Both the position numbers and the translations under genes were made by a program. The notes below the pieces were generated by a model, which saw nothing but the letters and a program-made list of their open reading frames with translations, did not search any database and had not been told where the DNA came from. From Apostichopus japonicus (Eukaryota; Echinodermata; Holothuroidea; Aspidochirotida; Stichopodidae), in contig NC_092576.1 of assembly GCF_037975245.1 (NCBI RefSeq), positions 3,851,001 through 3,915,000 on the forward strand: a DNA stretch of 64,000 bases, in the 5' to 3' direction. This document shows positions 54,096-64,000 of this stretch, in pieces (the stretch's first letter is position 1; each line of letters starts with the position of its first letter).

Positions 54096-55314
54096 TTGAG
54101 GTCATTACCATTGACATATCTCCCTCTATTTCCATTCTTCACTGAAGGCCACCGGTTTGCATGGTCATGAAGAGGGCGTTGTTCACTCCCCACTAGACCC
54201 AGAATTAGCCTACCTTTGGAAGTCACTGGTCGCTGTCATAGCTGTTTACTTCTTCTACGTCTTTGAGACGTTGATTGGATCTTTTTCGGTGAGTTATTGT
54301 TCTTATGATTTAAATTGACGAAAATAATCGCTACGAACATATGATATTCATGCCAAGCTCGGTTCACAAAATTTAATATGCTCTCAATTCCACTGTTTTA
54401 TTTTCTACATTGTGTTTCGTTATCAGACAATGGCAGTAAATAATATGATTATTTTGTAAAGTTTAAGTATTTGACCATTATTAAACTCTTATCAACAGGG
54501 ACACGACCATTCACATAGCAGCAGTGATCATATAACGATGACCAGGAAAGCTGACCAGGAGAATGGTGTCATCCCTAAATCCTTTTCACAAACAGCGCTT
54601 GTAAGTTATTTATATCGTTTTCAAATAATGATACGTGTGGTTAATGTGCTTACAGAAGTTTGGTTTGTTTAAACCAAATTTCGCAAGTGTTACTTGCTTT
54701 ATGAACCTAGTAAATTGACTTTCTCGAGTGAACGACATAGTTTGTCACATCTACCTAACAAAGGAAGCATTTAATATGTTAAATATTAAATTCATATAAA
54801 TAATAAAATAAAAAATATAAATATAACGATACAAACGACTCACATACAGATTAATGTTAGAGCCTCCTATCGTGGTCAGCAGCTGTTAATTTCGAGAGTG
54901 ACAAATGCACAGGATTGGACAACCCATGTTAATCGTTTATTATCACACCTTATCCGAGGACGCCGTACGTGACTCACTCAGTGTCAGAAATGACCATGAG
55001 TTGCCCGTTTTGTTAAATTGTTTTACATTTTTTTTTTACATTTCTGGACAAGCAATTCCGCAAAAGTCCCGTTTGTATATATAGTATTTTAACTTTTTAT
55101 AAGTGGAACGAGTGCTCAGTTTGGTACATTATGTTATGTAATAACCATTATGCTTTCCCTACAGACGGATTACGTTGATTCATCCCCAGAAATTGTCACA
55201 GTGAAGAAACAGAACTTTCTTACAAGTAATGTACTGGTTTTACCCATTACATACATGACTGCCATGGTTTCATGTCAGAAATGAAAGTTGAACACAATAT
55301 ATAAATATATTTAT

Positions 55315-55364
<50 letters not shown>

Positions 55365-55579
55365 CTGAATGCTGACGTCATACCTTTGAGAACGTCACGT
55401 GATACAGGATAGCTGATATATATATATATATATATATATCCCGTATCACGTGACGTTCTCAAAGGAATGACGTTAGCACTCAGCTTATTTTCGTTTTGTA
55501 TGCATAAATCGTATCGGAGTCATTTATTAGCTCCGTTCTCATTAAGATCTATATGCACAATTGCATTACTAATGCAATA

Positions 55580-55640
<61 letters not shown>

Positions 55641-57715
55641 ACATTAATTGAACAGAGCTCTGTTTCATAAGTATCTTTGTCGAGATACGGTGGTTAGCAT
55701 CCTTATTGATCTCTATAGACTAAGGCTAAATGTGTCACGAATACAGGAATATCATTGGTCGATGAAGGTGGCAAAGCCTTTAGGGGAATAAAGACCTTCC
55801 TTGCTGGTTTCAAACCGCTGTGCAGACACTCAATTACCATAGCCTAGTGGTTAGAGTGTCCGCCTATAAGGCGGAAAGCCACGGCTTTATTTCCCGGTGG
55901 AGGGAGATATATGTATAGACAAGACGAAATATATAGGAATTACGAAGTCGTGTTTGCCCAGTGTCTTACATAATTTAGAACAAAGAAGCGGCTTGTTGTC
56001 CGCAGTAACTATTCAGTTCATCTATATATACAGATAGTAGGTTTGTTGGTACAAATCATTTATGTTGGTAAGACGACCTTATATATCACTAGTATGACAA
56101 CTCCTGGTGGAACTTGACATAAGTTATGATATGGTATCTGAAATTATAATGCAAACCTTACATATCGTATCATATTACATCATATCTGCATATTACATCA
56201 TATCTGAATCATATATAGTTCACAAAGTAAATATCTTATATATATAATAAATACCTTATATATTTGCTTCATTGAAGGGTACGGTCCTGTTCCAGTGATG
56301 ATTATTATGGGTGATCTCCTACACAACATGGGGGATGGTTTAGCCATCGGTGCTGCATTCACCGCTGGTCTAGGGCCTGGTATCTCAACATCTCTAGCAG
56401 TACTATGTCATGAGATCCCACACGAGTTAGGTAAGTGATCAAGCAATTAATTCCCCAATGTGACAATGATCTTGGCAGAGCCGATCCCATCTTGTATAAC
56501 GCCCCCACACCCCCCTTCCACCTCCTTTTAGTAACAAGTTATGGCTTGATCTGATGGGGGTTGCGTTGCCCACACTCATATCCCACAGCCAAGGGCTATT
56601 CTGCTACGGTCATAAGTCATAACGTTTGTTATAAGGTTCCATTGAGTCGAATTAATCCATTCATAGGTTGGACCTGATCTGAAAAGGAGCGTAAACTTAT
56701 TGTGTTTGACCACATGCGATAATGTTTGCAGGGTTTGGTGACGGTTGGTCCCTTCTGCCCCGATGTGTTTTATAATCTAATGTAGTTTTAGAATTGGTCA
56801 CGGATGTTTGTCGACTTTTTGGTATGACTGGTAAACTTGTAATAAACAATTGTAACTAGTGGATGATGGATCTTCATGGATCGTTCATCTATTAAAAACT
56901 GTTTGACGTTGCTAACAATAATTAACTATATTGACGGTTTCTCTTTAACAAAAGAAAATGATAAACTTGATTCTAATGTGAAATCAATAGTCTTGAATGA
57001 ACTGTTCGATGTTACAGGTTGAAAGCTGGTTCAATATTCTTCTTTTTTTTTCTGTTTTTATCATATTTATCTTTCAGGCGATCTAGGTCTTCTCCTGAAA
57101 TTAGGTATAAAGTTGAAATGGGCGCTACTTTTAAACTACTTGTCATCTATTTCCGCTTTTGTTGGTCTTTATATCGGTATCCTGCTGGGTCAGACTGAAG
57201 CGGCTAGGCAATGGATTTTTGCCATTACTGCTGGGATGTTCCTTTACGTAGCCCTGGCTGACATGGTAAGGATTTATCCATGTTTTTTTCCCCATCACTG
57301 ACGTCATGATATGATGTCATTTTGTGATAGGACGTTATGTTGTGAAATAGCACGGAAGTGTGGCACACACACTCACCCAGTATAACAATCTCGAGTACAT
57401 GTTACTGTTTATCTATTGCTCTATTTGCCGTAATTTATAAAAAAAAAAATTATACTATTGCAATATTACTGTAAATTATTTCAGGGAGTCCCAGGGTTGC
57501 TAATAGATAAAGAATCTGATAAAGAAAGAAGAAAGAAAGAAAGAAAGAAATATGTGTATTTTTTTCTTCTCACTTAGGTACCACAGATATCAAACATCAA
57601 AGAAGTGAAAGATCCATGGCTGACGTTTCTGCTTCAAAATGTATTTTTCTTATTCGGTCTTGCTTTTATCTTTGCGATGGCCCTGTATGAAGATGCAATT
57701 ACCGTATCTCTATAA
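49941..57715 (+). CDS. SLC39A12-like: ZIP-family zinc transporter, LIV-1 subfamily (ZIP4/ZIP12-like), 12 exons, 692 aa
   Basis: Imports Zn2+ (possibly other divalent metals) into the cytosol. Exons: 49941-50246, 50579-50860, 51371-51578, 52482-52648, 52972-53134, 53627-53796, 54148-54288, 54499-54600, 55165-55225, 56278-56430, 57078-57265, 57578-57715. All introns are GT..AG and phases join without a stop. Start 49941 is chosen because a signal peptide ([17 protein letters not shown]) follows directly; an in-frame ATG lies at 49896. Residues 20-375 form a Cys-containing ectodomain with HEHEH patches and CPSLIQQLL near 349, the counterpart of the PAL motif. The transmembrane domain runs from about 376 to the end. 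The His-rich [11 protein letters not shown] (480-490) lies in the loop after TM3. TM4 and TM5 carry the metal-site motifs HNMGDG (549-554) and CHEIPHELG (577-585). Length matches human ZIP12 (about 690). ZIP4 versus ZIP12 orthology cannot be decided by eye. Confidence 0.93.
51548..51850 (+). repeat. Triplicated exon 3/intron 3 junction of the ZIP gene (122-bp unit)
   Basis: The unit beginning tatggatcccaagggatcgt contains the last 31 coding bases of exon 3, the splice donor and ~90 bp of intron. It occurs at 51548, 51670 and 51793. Copies 2 and 3 keep donor-like ggtatgg (51700) and ggtatgt (51823), giving two potential alternative 5' splice sites. The third copy is the most diverged. Confidence 0.9.
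53809..54087. repeat. (TA)n-rich microsatellite in ZIP intron 6
   Basis: Two long TA runs (about 53811-53868 and 54020-54087) are separated by variant tatc/taca blocks. It lies between the GT donor at 53797 and the acceptor before 54148. Confidence 0.95.
55325..55637. repeat. (TA)n tracts in ZIP intron 9
   Basis: TA runs at 55325-55362, 55418-55439 and 55580-55640 border or lie within the foldback element at 55363-55485. Confidence 0.95.
55363..55485. mobile_element. Foldback (long inverted repeat) element in ZIP intron 9
   Basis: Arm 1 (55363-55408) starts agctgaatgctgacgtcat and ends cgtcacgtgatacagg. Arm 2 (55440-55485) is its reverse complement with about five mismatches. The 31-base spacer is mostly TA repeat, and the left flank is also TA repeat. 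The structure fits a small TIR element that inserted into TA-rich DNA, or a TA tract trapped between its ends. Confidence 0.8.
55840..55912 (+). mobile_element. tRNA-derived SINE head in ZIP intron 9
   Basis: The A box tagcctagtggttagagtgt is perfect and is followed by an anticodon-arm-like stem, ccgcctataaggcgg. The B-box region (ggctttatttccc) is mutated, so transcription is unlikely. It shares its A-box sequence with the SINE at 17408. Confidence 0.55.
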
Positions 57716-57720
57716 TTAAA

Positions 57721-57726
57721 AATAAA
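57721..57726 (+). terminator. Candidate polyadenylation signal AATAAA of the ZIP gene
   Basis: AATAAA lies six bases after the stop codon, which is unusually close. The true 3' end may use a signal further downstream. Confidence 0.4.

Positions 57727-57731
<5 letters not shown>

Positions 57732-57775
<44 letters not shown>
57732..57775. repeat. (TA)n microsatellite just after the ZIP stop codon
   Basis: A pure TA run directly downstream of the candidate polyadenylation signal. Confidence 0.97.
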
Positions 57776-59990
<2,215 letters not shown>

Positions 59991-59991
59991 T

Positions 59992-60610
59992 ATTGAACAT
60001 CTATTCGAAACCTTAGTTAGTCATGTCGTGGTAAAGGTAGCCAAGTGATATCTCTAGTAGATACTAAAATACGCCGCCGAGTGCTACCTAGTTCATTGAA
60101 CAGCTATTTGAAACCTTAGTTAGTCATGTCGTGGTAAAGGTAGCCAAGTGATATCTCTAGTAGATACTAAAATACGCCGCCGAGTGCTACCTAGTTTATT
60201 GAACAGCTATTTGAAAACTTAGTTAGTCATGCCGTGGTAAAGATAGCCAAGTGATATCTCTAGTAATAGACAGTAAAAGTACGCCGCCGAGTGCTTCCTG
60301 GTTTATTGAACAGCTATTTGAAAACTTAGTTAGTCATGCCGTGGTAAAGATAGCCAAGTGATATCTCTATTAAACAGTAAAGTACGTCACTGAGTGCTAC
60401 CTGGTTCATTGAACAGCTATTTGAAATCTTAGTTAGTCATGCCGTGGTAAAGGTAGCCAATTGATATCTCAAGTAGACAGTAAAGTACGCCACCGAGTGC
60501 TACCTAGTTTATTGAACAGCTATTTGAAAACTTAGTTAGTCATGCCGTGGTAAAGGTAGCCAAGTGATATCTCTAGTAGACAGTAAAGTACACTGCGGGT
60601 GCTATAACTA
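59992..60610. repeat. 103-bp tandem repeat (about 6 copies)
   Basis: The unit contains ttgaacagctatttgaaacc, ttagttagtcatgccgtggt, gccaagtgatatctctagta and acgccgccgagtgctaccta. Starts fall at about 59992, 60091 and 60194, then onward. The first two full units are nearly identical and later ones carry small indels. Confidence 0.93.
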
Positions 60611-61160
60611 GTTCCTTGTAATTCTCGTGGTATGTAAGTTTGGCCAGATGATAGCTTACTTGCTAGTGCAGAGTTATCAGTAGAGGACAGCTCTTGATGA
60701 CAACTGTAATCATTTCGACGTCATCCTGGTTACTGACTTGCAAGTATGCTGAATATTTACCCTAAGAGAGATAAATGCAGACAAAAGAGTGGACATCAGA
60801 AAGAAAATCATTAACAACAAAACGGTCCTACAAAAAAAAAGAGAACGTTATGGCATGTAGCAAGGGACGAGACTGAGCAAAAATTAAAAACATTAACTAA
60901 TTCACTTTGTCCAACTTCCTGTTTTCTGTACTAATGATGGCTGTAAATGTGTTGTGCAGTTTGAAGGCAATTTTTGACTGAAATGGACCAAGATTATAAT
61001 AATAACATAATGGAGGTAAAACAATTAATATTCACAGGCTGATAAATCTTGTGGCTAATATGCAGTAACATATCTTTACAAAAAATTACAGAAATACATT
61101 CAATATCAAATACGTTGTATTTACTATCCAACTAATATTAAAACAATATTTAAACATTTA
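60611..61160. other. No gene recognised
   Basis: AT-rich unique sequence between two tandem arrays. Confidence 0.45.
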
Positions 61161-61565
61161 CTAGATTGAGATTAATAAACTGAATTAAGACCATAGTTTC
61201 AATATTAAATGATCAATTTGAGATTACTTATCTAAGTTAAGATTGTGGTTTCAAAAACATTAATAGATTGGGATACTAAACTGAGTTAAGAACAAAGTGT
61301 CAATATTAAAACATTATTAAACGGAGATTAATCAACTAAATTAAGATCATGATTGCAATATTAAAACATTGTTAGGTTGAGATTACTAAAATTAAGTTAA
61401 GACCATGGTTTCAATACTAAAACATTATTAGGTCACGATGACGTAACTGAGTTAAGACCATGGTTTCAAAATTAAATCATCATTTGGTTACGATAACTGA
61501 ACTGAATGGTTTCAATATTAAAATATTATTAGATTGAGATTACTAAACAGAATTGAGACCATGGA
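61161..61565. repeat. ~58-bp degenerate tandem repeat (about 7 copies)
   Basis: The consensus is ttgagattactaaactgagt, taagaccatggtttcaatat and taaaacattattagg. Copies differ by 10-25% and by short deletions, so this is older than the 103-bp array. Confidence 0.85.
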
Positions 61566-61663
61566 TTATTTCCATTTGTTCGTACATTACCTTCTGCATA
61601 TAACCTATATTCATCTCCATTTCGCAGTGTCGAACTTCTGAATTAAATAAAGAAAAGGAAATG

Positions 61664-62207
<544 letters not shown>

Positions 62208-62299
62208 AACATATTTAGTATATTTTTTGGTTGGTCTAAATACCTCCTTTCTTCGCAGGGCAAAGACATTTTTTGATCACTGGGTCACAGACTGTGTTT

Positions 62300-62635
62300 T
62301 ATCAAGTTTATAAGTGATGTTACTTCCTTCAAGGACAGCATGTCCTTTGAACTTTAAAGAGAAGACGTCTTCTTCTGAAGAAAAATAAAAATGAAATAAA
62401 AATATAATTAATTTAGTTGATGAGTACTCTTAATGAAGTGGTAATCATCGTGTCTTTTGTTCAAGTTTTGTTCAAGTTTATAATTGATGTTACTTCCTTC
62501 AAGGAAAGCATTTACTTTGAGTCTGAAGGAAAGGATGTCTTCTTCGGTAATTAAACAGAGATAAATAAAATTAGAAATAATTTAGTTAATGAAAACTCTT
62601 GAAAAAATGGTTATCGTGGTGTCTTTTGTTTTTAT
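62300..62635. repeat. ~170-bp tandem duplication
   Basis: Copy 1 (62302-62465) and copy 2 (62471-62632) share tcaagtttataa, gatgttacttccttcaagga, gtcttcttc and tggtgtcttttgtt-type words with moderate divergence. Confidence 0.8.
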
Positions 62636-62639
62636 AGCT

Positions 62640-63332
62640 GTATAGATGAGGACGACCGACCTCAAACCTTGCTTCACTTATGTATACTCTGAAACAATCA
62701 AATGTGTTTTCAATCAATCAATGCTTCATGCGCCTCTCTTCAATACGAATATTGGTTAGTATTCTTCCGCTGCTTCATATTGGTACCAGAACCACTTTCT
62801 CGACGACAAATTCATGTTGCTTCCGCCAACGAGTTTTTTTTAAATTTTAGTTCGGTGGTTTCTTACCTTTCCAAGCTTTATATTGGTGTTATTTATTCAC
62901 AAGGTCGTTAGGAATCTAGAACTAGCAATCACAATCTTCACCAAGTCCTCAGAATACTTTGAAGAAACGTAAATTTTTACAAAGATGGTTTACATACTGA
63001 AGGAAATTTCACTGGTTACTGTGAACAAACTATCCAGTCTGGGTGGATTCGGTGTCATAGTCACGTTCATGACGTCAGTCCAAGCACCTGTAAATATAAG
63101 ATAATTGTCGTTTAATTTGATAATATGTTATTTCTCCGTAAGATTTGAAGAATCTACCTTATAGTTGTTTAGCCTTTCAAGACATTTTGATACTCCTTGA
63201 GACCGTAACTACAGTTGCATTGTTTATCATTGGTTTTTGTTCACCAACTTGGGTGATTTCTTAAACCAGCTGACATTAATCTGCTCTTAGGATTGAAGTT
63301 TGATTGAAACTAAGCAACGCACAACCAAAAAA
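62640..63332. other. No gene recognised
   Basis: Unique sequence. A 69-codon ORF at 62702-62911 has no features. Confidence 0.45.
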
Positions 63333-63836
63333 TACGGAAGCGTAGAAGGGTCATTACATTGACGAGTTACCAACTTGACAAAACGACAATTATCTGCAAA
63401 TTGACGAGTTGACGAGATGGTAACGTGACAAAATTCAGAAAATTGACGTTTTGACGAGATAACGGATCTCGTCAATGCAGCAATTTTCTGCAAATTGACG
63501 AGTTGCACAGCTACTACCATCTCGACAAGTTGACAAAATTCAGAAAATTGTCGTTCTGACGAGATAACGGATCTCGTCAATGCAGCAATTTTCTGCAAAC
63601 TGACGAGTTGCACACTTACTACCATCTCGACAAGTTGACAAAATTCAGAAAATTGACGTTTTGACGAGATAACGGATCTCGTCAATGCAGCAATTTTCTG
63701 CAAATTGACGAGTTGCACAGTTACTACCATCTCGACAAGATGACAAAATTCAGAAATTGTCGTTTTGACGAGATAACGGATCTCGTCAATGCATCAATTT
63801 TTCTCGTCAATGCAATGTCCCTTCTACGCTTCCGTA
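63333..63836. mobile_element. 500-bp TIR element with an internal 118-bp tandem repeat
   Basis: The element 63335-63834 starts CGGAAGCGTAGAAGGG and ends CCCTTCTACGCTTCCG, a perfect 16-bp terminal repeat that continues with a few mismatches to about 34 bp. TA on each side (63333-63334, 63835-63836) may be the target duplication. The interior holds about three and a half copies of a ~118-bp unit, each with the palindrome tgacgagat-aacgg-atctcgtca. The 147-codon minus-strand ORF is a translation of these repeats. Confidence 0.85.
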
Positions 63837-63837
63837 C

Positions 63838-64000
63838 AAAAATGATACCAGGTGCGAAGCGAGGAATTTGCCAAGGGAGGGGCAAAGCTTGTAGGCAAGC
63901 TATTTAAGCGTAGCGCCACCACAGGTTGGCGCGAAGCGTATCAGAAAATTGAAATGGCAATCCCAAGCCTTGTAATTGCATCTAAGCATTTTCTATTTTG
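63838..64000. mobile_element. Partial hAT-like MITE interior at window edge
   Basis: The block tagcgccaccacaggttggc followed by gcgaagcgta (about 63912) matches the interior of the MITE at 14195 almost base for base. Terminal repeats are not within the window. Confidence 0.5.

Noticed and set aside
63287-63730. 147-codon minus-strand ORF with internal repeats
   Set aside because: It coincides with the 118-bp repeats inside the TIR element. The repeated peptide simply follows the DNA repeat.

Overview
The window looks like animal nuclear DNA: AT-rich, gene-poor, with spliced genes (GT..AG introns), very long microsatellites, tRNA-derived SINEs, hAT-type MITEs and non-LTR retrotransposon remains. 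A marine invertebrate deuterostome such as an echinoderm (perhaps a sea cucumber) is my best guess. That is an inference from the style of the repeats and the ZIP-family gene, not a proven assignment. Nothing prokaryotic is present.

Host genes. (1) A complete 12-exon plus-strand gene at about 49.94-57.72 kb encodes a 692-residue zinc transporter of the SLC39/ZIP LIV-1 subfamily, closest in plan to ZIP4/ZIP12. All exon phases fit and the metal-site motifs are intact. (2) A minus-strand 377-residue ORF at 36.74-37.88 kb encodes a Ser/Arg-rich, probably disordered protein that I do not recognise. (3) A U2-snRNA-like sequence at about 11.84 kb keeps the 5' domain of U2 but has an altered branch-point-recognition segment and an unrelated 3' half.

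Mobile DNA. The main discovery is a nested structure at 40.5-48.5 kb. A 5'-truncated non-LTR retrotransposon copy, flanked by a 13-bp target-site duplication and carrying a (TAG)n-type tail, is interrupted inside its reverse-transcriptase ORF by a 7,098-bp element. That element has CACTGT terminal inverted repeats, a TA target duplication and dense subterminal arrays of the TTAGTCA/TGACTAA motif. Removing it together with one TA restores the RT reading frame exactly. Inside it is a decayed multi-exon gene whose last exon is duplicated. Other elements are three hAT-like MITEs (1.2, 14.2 and 20.2 kb), TIR elements at 12.9 and 63.3 kb, a foldback element in a ZIP intron, and several tRNA-derived SINEs.

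Tandem repeats take up much of the rest. They include 35-bp (0-0.7 kb), 31-bp (7.9 kb), ~60-bp CRE-containing (15.3 kb), 37-bp (17.3-18.3 kb), ~22-26-bp (19.4 kb), 93-bp (29.4-30.4 kb), ~122-bp higher-order (33 kb), ~37-bp (39 kb), 103-bp (60 kb) and ~58-bp (61.2 kb) arrays. There are also long (TA)n, (AAAGG)n and (ATC)n tracts. Most long ORFs in the window are artefacts of these repeats.
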